A DNA stretch of 64,000 nt from Pseudomonas sp. GV071 (GCF_003050835.1 NZ_QAOJ01000001.1:806001-870000); one strand, 5' to 3'. Shown: positions 41,364-51,005, counted from the stretch's first letter. The notes: generated from the letters alone by a model not told the origin. A program made the numbers and translations.

Positions 41364-41927
41364 CTAAACCACCATTTTGGATACTGCGGTTAAATTGCAG
41401 GCTGTTCTTAGTTCATACACTGCCCGGTCTATTCTCGAGATGAGCGCTTCATCTGCCGGCTCACCATTCAAAAAGTCTGCTTCACAGGCATAAACAGCCG
41501 TCGGGGTAGTTGCTGCGCTAAAGAACCCAAACAACGGACGTAACGAGTGCTCCACAACCAATGCATGCTTCGACCCTCCCCCATTAGCCGCAAGGCAGAC
41601 GGGTTTATGGATCAGACACTCCGGGTTAAGTAGGTCAAAGAAGTGTTTGAAGTGTCCGGAATAGGCACCTTTATATACAGGGGTTCCTACAATGAGCGCG
41701 TCTGCCTGGCAAACCTGATCGAATATGCTTTTTGCTTTAGCGCTGAGTTCGTCAAGTGACGTAGCCATACCGAACTCAATGCCGATGTCCACAAAGTCGT
41801 ATAGCAGCACTTGCACACTGTTCGATTCAGCAAGGCGCATAGCGATGGCATTGACTAGTGATCTTGTTCTTGAGGGGCGACGTGTGTTCGCGGACAGAGC
41901 GACGACCCTTAATGGTTGTGTGTTCAT
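41364..41927 (-). CDS. NADPH-dependent FMN reductase (SsuE/MsuE type)
   Basis: 187 residues from ATG 41927; an upstream in-frame start at 41978 would run into the promoter. Flavodoxin-like fold with LRVVALSANTRRPSRTRSLV (phosphate-binding loop), ADALIVGTPVYKGAYSGHFKHFFDLL and LAANGGGSKHAL. It supplies reduced FMN to the LLM monooxygenase encoded just downstream. Its promoter carries operator site C overlapping a perfect -35. Confidence 0.9.
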   Translation of the reverse strand: MNTQPLRVVALSANTRRPSRTRSLVNAIAMRLAESNSVQVLLYDFVDIGIEFGMATSLDELSAKAKSIFDQVCQADALIVGTPVYKGAYSGHFKHFFDLLNPECLIHKPVCLAANGGGSKHALVVEHSLRPLFGFFSAATTPTAVYACEADFLNGEPADEALISRIDRAVYELRTACNLTAVSKMVV

Positions 41928-41983
41928 TTCTTCGCTGCTCCGGGATGGAAATTCGCCAGATGCAGACTGCCGAAACACTCAAT

Positions 41984-42004
41984 TATTGTCAAGGCCTTTA
42001 CAAA
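41984..42004 (-). promoter_or_regulatory. Operator site C with -35 of the FMN reductase/monooxygenase operon
   Basis: Plus-strand core GTCAAGGCCTTTAC at 41988-42001, identical to site A. On the minus strand it reads TTTGTAAAGGCCTTGACAA, in which TTGACA (41987-41992) is a perfect -35 facing the FMN reductase gene. The -10 is weak (CAGTCT, 17 bases away). Placement mirrors site A. Confidence 0.75.
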
Positions 42005-42225
42005 GAGCTGAAAATTGATACATTGGTCCAGGCTGGACAAGTCTTACCTATAAGTTTTTCGGCCCTCGCAGGCGCATTCCAGAGGGCGTGAAGCTTTCGG
42101 GAAGCTTGCACGTGGGTACCCAGAACAGGATAATCTGGCGTAGAGGCGCTTTTTAAGATGCTCAATCCAACGACATCACTGCGCGACCTTAATCACTGCC
42201 ACATTTATTTGCGGGAAACAGAGAA

Positions 42226-42786
42226 GTGAACTCGATCAAGGACGCTAAGCATGAGTTATTGCAACTCATGGATGATAATAACGTTGCAGGGTTTGTAGAT
42301 GTTGCAGTTAGAGAAGGTTCTAAACGACTGCCGCATATGAACTCGAAAGCACATCGTATGATATTGATGCTGTTGCGAGTGGGCGATCTTATTACATATG
42401 ATCATATGGTAAAGATATTGCGACCTCTCGGGCTGACAGGCGCGGGCCACTATCTTATGTGGGTTATATGGTTGACTGGTCCAATTGAAGGGATTATGGC
42501 CGCGCGTCTCATGGGGGCCAGTCGGGCTAGTGTTTCGGGTATCGCAATCACCTTGGAAAAAGACGGACTTATTTCCAAAGTAGCCTCGCCTTCGGATGGT
42601 CGTGTGACGTTATTGACGTTAACCGAAGAAGGTAAATCAAAGATTGAGCAAGCCATGACGCAAATCAGTGATTCTGCTGGACTTGTACTTGAAGGGCTTA
42701 CCGAAGAAGAATCTACCGTACTGCTCACTTTGCTAGAGAAATTTTCTGCCGCGACCGTGTCCAACTCGAAACTTCGCGGTCTTTAA
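42226..42786 (+). CDS. MarR-family transcriptional regulator
   Basis: 186 residues with a GTG start at 42226 (ATG 42268 is an alternative). The winged helix is seen in TGPIEGIMAARLMGASRASVSGIAITLEKDGLISKVASPSDGRVTLLTLTEEGKSKI (42475-42645), with the MarR wing DGRVTLLTLT. It is longer than most MarR proteins, with an extra N-terminal 60 residues. Noticeably A+T rich relative to the flanks. Divergent from the FMN reductase; the only regulator in the cluster, hence the likely reader of sites A-C. Confidence 0.88.
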   Translation: MNSIKDAKHELLQLMDDNNVAGFVDVAVREGSKRLPHMNSKAHRMILMLLRVGDLITYDHMVKILRPLGLTGAGHYLMWVIWLTGPIEGIMAARLMGASRASVSGIAITLEKDGLISKVASPSDGRVTLLTLTEEGKSKIEQAMTQISDSAGLVLEGLTEEESTVLLTLLEKFSAATVSNSKLRGL

Positions 42787-42865
42787 AGCTCTAGTCTCTA
42801 ATTGAATTTCTCTTTCAAGCATTTAGAGAGCTAATCAACCGCCTCTCAATGTGATCGCATGATAT

Positions 42866-43516
42866 TTAACTTCCGAGTGCGGTGGCAGAACTTGAGACGG
42901 AACTTACGTCTGGGAATTGGCGAAACGTCAGACTCACACGTGGCCCAACCTCCAGCGATGTTCTTTGTAGTGCGTGTAGCCAGTACTTCTGGGTTTCTCC
43001 GCGCATCACAATGAGTTGACCATGATGTAGTGCTAAATCCCGCCGTTCACCTGACGCCTTGTGCTTGAACGCAAACTTGCGGGTGGCGCCGAAGCTCAAT
43101 GACGCAATCACGTCATGCAGCCCCTGCGCCTCAGGGTCACTGTGCCAGCCCATGCCTTGCGAGCCATTCTGGTAAAGGTTGAGCACGCAGGAGTTGAATC
43201 GCGTTGCAGTGGCTCGCTGGACCACGTTTCTCAGTTCGCTCAGTACGGTTTTATCCCACGGTAGTGACTGCCGCTGGACACCTGAGTGTGTGTAACTAAG
43301 CGGTGAGTCGGCATGCCAGGCCACCTGGCGCGCACTCTGAATCAGTTCGCCATTGACCATGGCGGTGTCCGGCGCCCAGGCGATTTCCCGTTTCAAGCGC
43401 GCAAAAAAACTATCTGCCTCGCTGGCCGTCAAGACGACGCCGTAGTTATGCACGGCGCCGTCTATGGGAAGCAGATTCAGGTCCTCTGGCTGGGCCAGAA
43501 AAAGGTCTGTCTGCAT
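42866..43516 (-). CDS. AlkB-like 2-oxoglutarate/Fe(II) dioxygenase
   Basis: 216 residues. Iron ligands HxD in GMGWHSDPEA and distal His in KYWLHALQR; 2-oxoglutarate-binding Arg in GPRVSLTFRQF; substrate loop NLYQNGSQG. Closest in pattern to the ALKBH2/3-type group that removes alkyl groups from DNA bases, releasing formaldehyde from methyl lesions. It stands 15 bases from the dienelactone hydrolase gene and shares its strand with the formaldehyde-detoxification genes further on. Confidence 0.88.
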   Translation of the reverse strand: MQTDLFLAQPEDLNLLPIDGAVHNYGVVLTASEADSFFARLKREIAWAPDTAMVNGELIQSARQVAWHADSPLSYTHSGVQRQSLPWDKTVLSELRNVVQRATATRFNSCVLNLYQNGSQGMGWHSDPEAQGLHDVIASLSFGATRKFAFKHKASGERRDLALHHGQLIVMRGETQKYWLHALQRTSLEVGPRVSLTFRQFPDVSSVSSSATALGS

Positions 43517-43531
43517 GGCGTCAGGTGCGCA

Positions 43532-44242
43532 TCACTTGGCCCAAAGCACGCGACCGAGGAACGTCAGCGTACGGTCCCAGGCCAGCTGCGACCAGACTGG
43601 ATCAAATTGGGTGCCTTCAATTCTCCCCTGCCCCACAGCCGTTTCGTTGGCAAATGCATGGTGCGCCAGGTACTGGTGAAACTCGGTTTTTACACCGGCG
43701 CCGTTCAGCTTGGTTTCCAACTCATCGACGGTGGCGATCGGGAAGAAGGCATCCTGGGTAGCCCAGTGGGCCAGCACTTCACCTTTAATCGCGGATGCGT
43801 CGATATAGTCCAGCGGCGGGAAGCCGTACCACACCACGCCGGCTTTCAGTTCCGGGCATTGGGTGAGGCTGAGCAGTGTCAACGCGCCGCCCATGCAGAA
43901 GCCGGTAACAGCGATGTTGGCAGTTTTTTTCAAAAGGAAATTCACCGCCCCTTTGATGTCTTGTGAAGCCGCGTCGCCAAAGTCGAGCCCTTCCATCAAG
44001 TGGTGCGCTTCCTCTTGCTCGACGGTAGATTGCCCACGGTACAGATCCGGCACCAATGCCAGATAGCCGCACTCGGCCAGGCGGTCAGCCACCCCGCGAA
44101 TTTGATCGTTCAAGCCCCACCATTCCTGGATGACCACAACGGCTGGGGCGTTTTCGCTCTGCGCTGGCGTGGCCAGGTAGCCTTGCAGCGCACCACCGTC
44201 GGGCCGGTTGAAGGTGACCATGGTTCCATTGATCGGTGTCAT
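43532..44242 (-). CDS. Dienelactone hydrolase family protein
   Basis: 236 residues, alpha/beta hydrolase with E40 (IQEWWGLND), nucleophile C116 (VTGFCMGGA), D164 (HWATQDAFFP) and H195 (LAHHAF), the full DLH triad and assisting Glu. Classical DLH opens dienelactone in chlorocatechol degradation, but many members act on other esters or thioesters. GAGGAAG lies before ATG 44242. Nearby genes deal with aldehydes, so a detoxification esterase is also possible. Confidence 0.88.
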   Translation of the reverse strand: MTPINGTMVTFNRPDGGALQGYLATPAQSENAPAVVVIQEWWGLNDQIRGVADRLAECGYLALVPDLYRGQSTVEQEEAHHLMEGLDFGDAASQDIKGAVNFLLKKTANIAVTGFCMGGALTLLSLTQCPELKAGVVWYGFPPLDYIDASAIKGEVLAHWATQDAFFPIATVDELETKLNGAGVKTEFHQYLAHHAFANETAVGQGRIEGTQFDPVWSQLAWDRTLTFLGRVLWAK

Positions 44243-44302
44243 GTCTGTGCTTCCTCAGGTTGGATTGCGTGTATTGAAGGGTTTGAACAGGCTGCGCCTC
44301 GC

Positions 44303-44854
44303 TTAGCCGCGGCGCTTGGGTAACATGCCGAGCAAGATGTCGTCTTTATCGATGAAGTGGTGCTTGAGTGCGATCAATACATGGCCGCCCACCAATGCGC
44401 CGCAGAACCAGGCTGTCCAGGTGTGGATGGTTTTGGCCAGGTCATAGAGCTCCTTATTGGGCTCAACCAGAGGCGGCAAGGTGAAAAGCGTGGCCACCAG
44501 AATCGGTTTGTCCGCAACCGAGCTCCAATACCAACCTGACAAGGGCAGCGCGACCAGTGCGATGCCGTAAAGCAGCAGGTGCCCCACTTTTGCACCGCGT
44601 TGCATAAGCGGGCTCATGGTGCTGGGCATAGCTGGCACCGGGTGCATCAGGCGCCAGGCAATTCGCACAACAATAAGAAATACCAACGTGCTGGCGAGCG
44701 CCTTGTGCGCGAAAGTCAGGCCGTGTTGTGGGTTCAGCTCGTCACGCCAATGGGTGGCAAGAATGCCGATCACCCAACTGGTGAGCCAGATCAGCGCCAT
44801 TCCCCAGTGCAGTAGCTTTGCAATGCCGGTATAGCCGACGTCGTTTCCTTTCAT
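44303..44854 (-). CDS. Cytochrome b561 (membrane diheme)
   Basis: 183 residues, four membrane helices, with heme-ligand histidines in KLLHWGMALIW, LTFAHKALAS, VGHLLLYGIALVALPLSGWYW and GGHVLIALKHHFIDKDD. Prokaryotic b561 proteins pass electrons between quinone and periplasmic acceptors such as superoxide. AGGAAG precedes ATG 44854. Runs in the same direction as gfa and the DLH-like gene, but a terminator-like hairpin separates it from gfa. Confidence 0.9.
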   Translation of the reverse strand: MKGNDVGYTGIAKLLHWGMALIWLTSWVIGILATHWRDELNPQHGLTFAHKALASTLVFLIVVRIAWRLMHPVPAMPSTMSPLMQRGAKVGHLLLYGIALVALPLSGWYWSSVADKPILVATLFTLPPLVEPNKELYDLAKTIHTWTAWFCGALVGGHVLIALKHHFIDKDDILLGMLPKRRG

Positions 44855-44922
44855 ACCGTTACTTCCTGGTCAATCCGGTTACGTAACAAGCCTTCGTATG
44901 GGCCCGTTCTGCACATAAAGGT

Positions 44923-44963
44923 AAGCCCGCCACCCGTGATGCAAACGGATGGCGGGCTTTTTT
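44923..44963. terminator. Intrinsic terminator after gfa
   Basis: A 15-base stem (44923-44937 with 44945-44959, one mismatch) and 7-base loop, GC-rich core GCCCGCC. On the plus strand it is followed by six T (44958-44963); on the minus strand the T-tract is interrupted (CTTACCTTT). As the nearby genes are on the minus strand it probably ends the frmR-frmA-gfa transcript. Confidence 0.75.
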
Positions 44964-44973
44964 CTTGCTCGTG

Positions 44974-45552
44974 TTAGCTCGCGGCGCTTACGCCATTCAG
45001 CTTGGCCACTTGGGTCGCCAACGCGTCCATCAGGTCTGGGGACAAGCAGTCATAGGGTTGCAGATTCAGCGAACGCAGTTGCCCACGAATAGCCTTCATT
45101 TCAGCCGGTGGTGTACCGGTTTCGATGATGGACGACACAAAGGCCGCGAAGGCCGGCGCCGACCAGCCTTTTTGCGCTGACAGCTCGGTGTGCACGAAAT
45201 CCAGGCCATAGAACGCATGGTCTTTATTCTCGATACGGCCGAACAGATGGGCGCCGCAGTCCTTGCAGGCGTGGCGCTGGATCACGGCTTTCTCATCGAT
45301 AATGGCGAGCTTGGCGGCGTTGGCGGTAACGCTCACCTTGTCACGCGGCACCACAGCAATGACGGCGAATTTGGCACCTTTGGGTTTCCAGCATTTGCTG
45401 CAACCACAGGCATGGTTGTGCAACGTTTGCGCGTCGATTTTGACTTCGACCTTATCGGCCGAACACAGGCATTGCAGCGTGCCGCCTGCAAAGTTTTCAG
45501 CGCCTTGTTCGAAGCCGTTATCCAGTGTTGGATGAAGTTTTACGTTGCTCAC
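44974..45552 (-). CDS. gfa: S-(hydroxymethyl)glutathione synthase
   Basis: 192 residues. Zinc-binding cysteines of the GFA family: [23 protein letters not shown] and [13 protein letters not shown]. It speeds the addition of formaldehyde to glutathione, the first step of glutathione-dependent formaldehyde removal. Downstream of frmA (65 bases) on the same strand, so a frmR-frmA-gfa operon is likely. Cytoplasmic. Confidence 0.93.
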   Translation of the reverse strand: MSNVKLHPTLDNGFEQGAENFAGGTLQCLCSADKVEVKIDAQTLHNHACGCSKCWKPKGAKFAVIAVVPRDKVSVTANAAKLAIIDEKAVIQRHACKDCGAHLFGRIENKDHAFYGLDFVHTELSAQKGWSAPAFAAFVSSIIETGTPPAEMKAIRGQLRSLNLQPYDCLSPDLMDALATQVAKLNGVSAAS

Positions 45553-45617
45553 AGTGAGTCTCCGTTACAGGGCTATAAAACCGCCGAATAGCCGGAGCAT
45601 AAGGCCCCGGCTGCCGA

Positions 45618-46772
<1,155 letters not shown>

Positions 46773-47048
46773 CTAACGTAGATAAGTGCGGACTAAGGAC
46801 ACGACGTCATCTATGGACGCGCGTTGCGCTTCGCTAACGTCGCCAAGACCGGTGAATTCTTCACGGAGATGGCTCTCCAGCACACCGGCCATCAAGCCGT
46901 TTACGGCGCCGCGAATGGCGGCAATCTGCTGAAGCACTGGCGCGCAATCAGCCCCTTGTTCAAGTGCCGCCTCTAGCGCATCCAACTGCCCTCTTACGCG
47001 GCGCACACGGCCAAGTACGCGTTTTTTCTCAGCAGGTGAATGCGGCAT
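46773..47048 (-). CDS. frmR: Formaldehyde-responsive repressor FrmR
   Basis: 91 residues from ATG 47048, which gives the expected N terminus MPHSPAEKKR; the reading frame extends upstream but without support. CsoR/RcnR family with C35 (GADCAPVLQQIAAIRGA) and H60 (LESHLREEF), residues that sense formaldehyde through the N-terminal Pro and Cys. It represses frmA; 45 bases separate the two genes. Confidence 0.92.
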   Translation of the reverse strand: MPHSPAEKKRVLGRVRRVRGQLDALEAALEQGADCAPVLQQIAAIRGAVNGLMAGVLESHLREEFTGLGDVSEAQRASIDDVVSLVRTYLR

Positions 47049-47066
47049 GGTTTGACCCTCGAAAAG

Positions 47067-47081
47067 TACTGGGGGGGAGTT
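47067..47081. promoter_or_regulatory. FrmR/RcnR-type operator
   Basis: TACT followed by seven G and AGTT, 19 bases upstream of frmR. The TACT-G(6-7)-AGT arrangement is the known recognition pattern of RcnR/FrmR-family repressors, so autoregulation of the frmR-frmA unit is likely. Confidence 0.75.
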
Positions 47082-47197
47082 TATTCCTGAGGGCGCGCTG
47101 TGATTAGGGCGCGAATCGGCGGCACAGTTGGGTCGTTTTGTTTGTAATCGCGAGTCGATATACAACGACGTGCGTGCCACATACGACGTAAAAAACT

Positions 47198-47256
47198 CGA
47201 GGCTGAAGCCTCTCCCACAGGACCGGTAATCGACTGTGGGAGAGGCTTCAGCCTCG
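47198..47256. repeat. Perfect REP inverted-repeat pair (REPIN)
   Basis: Arms of 23 bases at 47198-47220 and 47234-47256 are exact reverse complements, with a 13-base spacer. The left arm equals that of the element at 4351-4373. Located between frmR and catA. Confidence 0.92.
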
Positions 47257-47306
47257 ACTCCTGGAAAACACAGCTGGGTTACGCGGCTTGCTTGCTGCGC
47301 GCGCTG

Positions 47307-48242
47307 TTAGTCCTGAAGCGCCCTTGGACGAAGGCTACGTTGCTCGTCAGTGGTGTCATCGGCCTTCTGCAGTTGGAAGTTAAACGACAGTTCGGCAAAG
47401 CGCCCTGCTACGCCGCGTTCGGCAGCCCGCGCCGCGTCTTCGACAAAGGTCACCTCGCCAATCAAACCGTCACGGGTGGCATAGGCGAAGTCATCCCACA
47501 GGTATTTGTCGCCGGACAAATTGATCTGTGTAGTCAGATGGCGGTAGCCCGGAGCGGAGATGAAGTAGTGAATATGCGCCGGACGCTGGCCGTGGCGGCC
47601 GAGCAAATTCAGGCACTCCTGCGTTGGCCCTTGCGGGTCGCAGCCATAACCGGACGGTACGATGCTGCGTGCACGGTAACGCCCCTCAGCGTCGGTAATA
47701 ATCCGCCGGCGCAGGTTGTAGTCAGACTGGCTTTTGTCGAAGTAGGAGTAGTTGCCCTTCGAATCGGCCTGCCACAGATCGACAGTGGCGCCGGCAATAG
47801 GTTTGCCCTCCAGATCCAGCACTTGGCCTTCGACAAAGAACGGCGTGGCAACGCCGTCTTCGCTGCCATCGTCCATCCGCGCCTCACCTTCAGACAGTGG
47901 CGCTCCAGCCACATAAAGGGGGCCTTCGATGGTGCGCGGTGTGCCGCCGACCAAGCCAACCTCAGCATCTTTGGCATCGTTAAGCATATCGAGGAAGTGT
48001 TCGACGCCCAGCCCGGCGATCAATAACGCCGCCTCGCTGCGACTGCCAAGACGGTTGAGGTAATCGATGGTGCTCCAGAACTCGTCGTCGGTGACTTCCA
48101 GGTCTTCGATAAGTTTGGCGGTGTCCTGCAGAACGCGCAGCAGAATGCGTTTTACCCGCGGGCTACCTTGGTCGTTGTCGTAGCCTGCGGCTTGTTCGAA
48201 AAAGAGCTGAATAGCGGGCTGGTGGGAAATGCGTACGGTCAT
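47307..48242 (-). CDS. catA: Catechol 1,2-dioxygenase (first copy)
   Basis: 311 residues of the intradiol type. Fe(III) ligands: Tyr in GNYSYFDKS, Tyr in PSGYGCD, and both His in RPAHIHYF. Cleaves catechol to cis,cis-muconate. The N-terminal helical dimer domain is present. Third gene after catB and catC in a minus-strand operon. A near-full-length paralogue occurs at 53502-54437; the two proteins are the same length and mostly identical from residue 100 on. Confidence 0.95.
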   Translation of the reverse strand: MTVRISHQPAIQLFFEQAAGYDNDQGSPRVKRILLRVLQDTAKLIEDLEVTDDEFWSTIDYLNRLGSRSEAALLIAGLGVEHFLDMLNDAKDAEVGLVGGTPRTIEGPLYVAGAPLSEGEARMDDGSEDGVATPFFVEGQVLDLEGKPIAGATVDLWQADSKGNYSYFDKSQSDYNLRRRIITDAEGRYRARSIVPSGYGCDPQGPTQECLNLLGRHGQRPAHIHYFISAPGYRHLTTQINLSGDKYLWDDFAYATRDGLIGEVTFVEDAARAAERGVAGRFAELSFNFQLQKADDTTDEQRSLRPRALQD

Positions 48243-48289
48243 GGTTGGGTCCTTATCTTGTTTTTATGGGGCGCAAAGTCAGTCAGGTT

Positions 48290-48580
48290 TCAACGGTCGT
48301 CGGCATGAATCGATGAGGGGTGACGGCAAAGGCCGTTAATCTCGATGTCCATGTAGGGAAACAACGGCAGTTGCATCAGCGTGTCGTGCAGTGCTTCAAC
48401 GCTGGCCACGTCAAACACGCTGTAGTTGGCGTAATGCCCGGCAATGCGCCACAGGTGGCGCCACTTGCCCTCTTGCTGCAGACGCTGGGCGAGCTCTTTT
48501 TCGTCAGCCTTCAGCCGGGCAGCCACTTGCGGGTCCAAGTCGGCGGGCAGTTTTACGGTCATCTTTACGTGGAAAAGCAT
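48290..48580 (-). CDS. catC: Muconolactone delta-isomerase
   Basis: 96 residues, the normal size. MLFHVKMTVKLPADLDPQVA and WRIAGHYANYSVFDV match CatC. Isomerises muconolactone to beta-ketoadipate enol-lactone. Between catB (25 bases) and catA (47 bases), the standard order in pseudomonads. Confidence 0.95.
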   Translation of the reverse strand: MLFHVKMTVKLPADLDPQVAARLKADEKELAQRLQQEGKWRHLWRIAGHYANYSVFDVASVEALHDTLMQLPLFPYMDIEINGLCRHPSSIHADDR

Positions 48581-48605
48581 GGTGTTCTCTCCTGATCAAC
48601 TCGGT

Positions 48606-49727
48606 TCACGGACGGCGAAAACGCGCTAGGCGCTCTTCATCCAGGGCCAAGCCAAGGCCCGGCGTGTTGGGTACGTGCAGTTCGAAATCGCGGTATTCAG
48701 GCGCTTGCTGCACGATTTCTTCAGTGAGCAGCAAGGGCCCGAACAACTCGGTGTGCCAGACCAACTGGTTAAGGGTGAGAAAGGCGTGAGCCGAGGCCAT
48801 CGTGCCGATGGTGCCTTCCAACATGGTGCCGCCGTACAGCGCGATGCCCGCTGCCTCGGCAATTTGCGCGGTGCGTAGCACGGCGCGCGGGCCGCCGTTT
48901 TTGGCGATCTTCAGAGCAAAGATGCTGGCCGCGCCGTCGGCGGCCAGACTGAAGGCGTCTTCCACACTTTCAATGGATTCGTCAGCCATGATCGGCGCCG
49001 GGCTGCGCTGGTTAAGGCGGATCTGCCCGCCGCGATTGATCCGCGAAATCGGTTGTTCAATCAGGTCGATGCCATTCTCGCCAAGCACCTGACAGCCGCG
49101 GATAGCCTGGGATTCGCTCCAGTACTGGTTGACATCTACGCGTACGCTGGCTTGCGCACCCAAGGCCTTTTTGATCGCCACGACATGGCTAAGGTCTTGC
49201 TCCAGCGGGTTGGCGCCGATCTTCACTTTGAAGATGCGGTGACGTCGCTGCTCCAGCATTTGCACGGCTTCGTCAATGTCCTTGCCGGTATCGCCGCTGG
49301 CCAGAGTCCAGGCCACTTCCAACGAGTCGCGCACGCGTCCGCCGAGTAGCTCGCTGACTGCCAGCCCAAGGCGTTTGCCCTGTGCGTCCAGCAGTGCGGT
49401 TTCAACCGCCGAGCGCGCAAAGGTGTTGCCCTTGATGGCTTTGTCCAGACGCTGCATCGCTGCGTTGATGTTGTTCGCATCCTGGCCAATCAGCAGCGGC
49501 GCGAAGTGGTGATCCAGGTTGCTTTTGATGCTCTCCGGGCTTTCGTTGCCATAGGCAAGACCACCGATGGTGGTGGCCTCCCCCAGGCCCTCGATGTCGT
49601 CACTGCAACGCAGGCGAAGGATCACCAGCGTCTGCTTGCGCATGGTGTGCATGGCCAGTTTGTGCGGGCGAATGGTCGGCAGGTCGACGATGATCGACTC
49701 CAGGCTCACGATCCGGGCTGAATTCAT
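48606..49727 (-). CDS. catB: Muconate cycloisomerase
   Basis: 373 residues, enolase superfamily. The KxK motif is in RIFKVKIGANPLEQD; metal-binding acids are in VRVDVNQYW, DLIEQPI and MADESIES, followed by the catalytic Lys region FALKIAKNGG. Converts cis,cis-muconate to muconolactone. First gene of catBCA, divergent from catR across 148 bases. Confidence 0.95.
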   Translation of the reverse strand: MNSARIVSLESIIVDLPTIRPHKLAMHTMRKQTLVILRLRCSDDIEGLGEATTIGGLAYGNESPESIKSNLDHHFAPLLIGQDANNINAAMQRLDKAIKGNTFARSAVETALLDAQGKRLGLAVSELLGGRVRDSLEVAWTLASGDTGKDIDEAVQMLEQRRHRIFKVKIGANPLEQDLSHVVAIKKALGAQASVRVDVNQYWSESQAIRGCQVLGENGIDLIEQPISRINRGGQIRLNQRSPAPIMADESIESVEDAFSLAADGAASIFALKIAKNGGPRAVLRTAQIAEAAGIALYGGTMLEGTIGTMASAHAFLTLNQLVWHTELFGPLLLTEEIVQQAPEYRDFELHVPNTPGLGLALDEERLARFRRP

Positions 49728-49776
49728 TTTGGCTTCCGTTTACGCAGTAAAAACACGGCACAAGCACAGCGGTGCT

Positions 49777-49876
49777 TGATACCTCTAAAATCTTGTTTCA
49801 GGCTGATAAGAATCCCGCTAGCGTATTCACGGGGTCCAATATCGTTTTTATCTCGCACCATACTCAGGAGGTATCA
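49777..49876. promoter_or_regulatory. catB-catR divergent control region with 9-base inverted repeat
   Basis: TGATACCTC (49777-49785) and GAGGTATCA (49868-49876) are perfect inverted repeats that frame the divergent promoters; the right copy includes the ribosome site and first base of the catR start codon. CatR sites normally lie in this gap and respond to muconate. The repeat itself might be chance, since half of it serves as Shine-Dalgarno. Confidence 0.45.
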
Positions 49877-50748
49877 TGGAGCTTCGGCATGTCCGTTATT
49901 TTCAGGCGGTGGCAGAAACCCTGAACTTCACTCGCGCAGCGGAGCGCCTGAACATCGCCCAGCCGCCGCTGAGCCGACAGATTCAGCAGTTGGAGGAGTT
50001 TCTCGGCACTGAATTGCTTGAGCGCAGCCGCCCGCTTCAACTGACCGAGGCGGGGCGTTATTTCTACGAGCAGAGCGGCATGCTGTTGCGCCAGCTACAG
50101 CAGGTCAGCGAAAACACACGCCGTATAGGCGAAGGCCAACGGCAATGGCTGGGGATCGGCTTTGCGCCATCCACGCTCTACGCGGCATTGCCGGAGCTGA
50201 TCCGCCAGCTGCGCAGCGATGCAGACCTGGAGCTGGGACTGCACGAGATGACCACCCTGCAGCAGATCGAAGCGCTGAAAAACGGCCGCATCGATATCGG
50301 CTTCGGCCGCATCCATTTCGACGATCCGGCCATTCACCAGCAGGTATTGAGTGAAGATCGATTGGTGGCGGTAGTGCCCGTAGGGCATCCGTTATTGAAA
50401 GAGCCTGTGACGCTTGAACGGCTGTCTCGCGAGCCCTTCGTGTTGTACCCCGCCAACCCCAGGCCCAGTTATGCCGATCATGTGCTGGCGTTGTTCGCCA
50501 ACCACGGCATGGGTATTCAGGTGTCGCAATGGGCCAATGAATTGCAGACGGCGATAGGTCTGGTGGCGGCGGGTTTAGGCGTAACACTGGTGCCGGCCTG
50601 TGTTCAGCAACAGCACCGTGCCGATATCGCTTATGCGGCGATCGAGGAACCCGAGGCGGTCTCACCGATCATCCTCAGCCGGCGTACGGGCGATATCAGC
50701 CCAATCGTGGAGCGCTGTCTGACGCTGGTTTCGGCGATCAAACAATGA
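49876..50748 (+). CDS. catR: LysR-type activator CatR
   Basis: 290 residues. N-terminal winged helix MELRHVRYFQAVAETLNFTR then AERLNIAQPPLSRQIQQLE, typical of CatR/BenM. The C-terminal inducer domain should bind cis,cis-muconate. AGGAGG directly before ATG 49876. Divergent from catBCA, the classical arrangement. Confidence 0.93.
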   Translation: MELRHVRYFQAVAETLNFTRAAERLNIAQPPLSRQIQQLEEFLGTELLERSRPLQLTEAGRYFYEQSGMLLRQLQQVSENTRRIGEGQRQWLGIGFAPSTLYAALPELIRQLRSDADLELGLHEMTTLQQIEALKNGRIDIGFGRIHFDDPAIHQQVLSEDRLVAVVPVGHPLLKEPVTLERLSREPFVLYPANPRPSYADHVLALFANHGMGIQVSQWANELQTAIGLVAAGLGVTLVPACVQQQHRADIAYAAIEEPEAVSPIILSRRTGDISPIVERCLTLVSAIKQ

Positions 50749-50787
50749 AGCTGGCGTCGCCTAAGAAGAGTTTTGTTCTACCTATCA

Positions 50788-50831
50788 GCGATTTTTAGCT
50801 CGTTTATCACCGTCCGACGCACCTCTATGCT
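50788..50831 (+). promoter_or_regulatory. Promoter P1 before nahR, with conserved upstream box
   Basis: Box GCGATTTTTAGCTCG followed by TTTATC (-35, 50803-50808), 17-base spacer and TATGCT (-10, 50826-50831). The same arrangement, with most bases conserved, is found at 58218-58261. GCGAT and ATCAC form weak inverted arms around the -35, as in LysR-activated promoters. ATTCACGC at 50843-50850 resembles a NahR half-site. The rest of the 257-base gap holds no gene. Confidence 0.65.
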
Positions 50832-51005
50832 GGTTTCTACTGATTCACGCCGGCCCAACACCGTAACTGCCTGGTAATCCGCTGTGCTGTTAACCGTTCG
50901 CAGCCTCTGGCGGTATCGTCCGAGACCTGCTCCCTCAGCGGCTGACAGCAACGTGCACATAAAAAATGCCAGGCCCCGACAACATAAATGGCAGCAGGCT
51001 AAACA

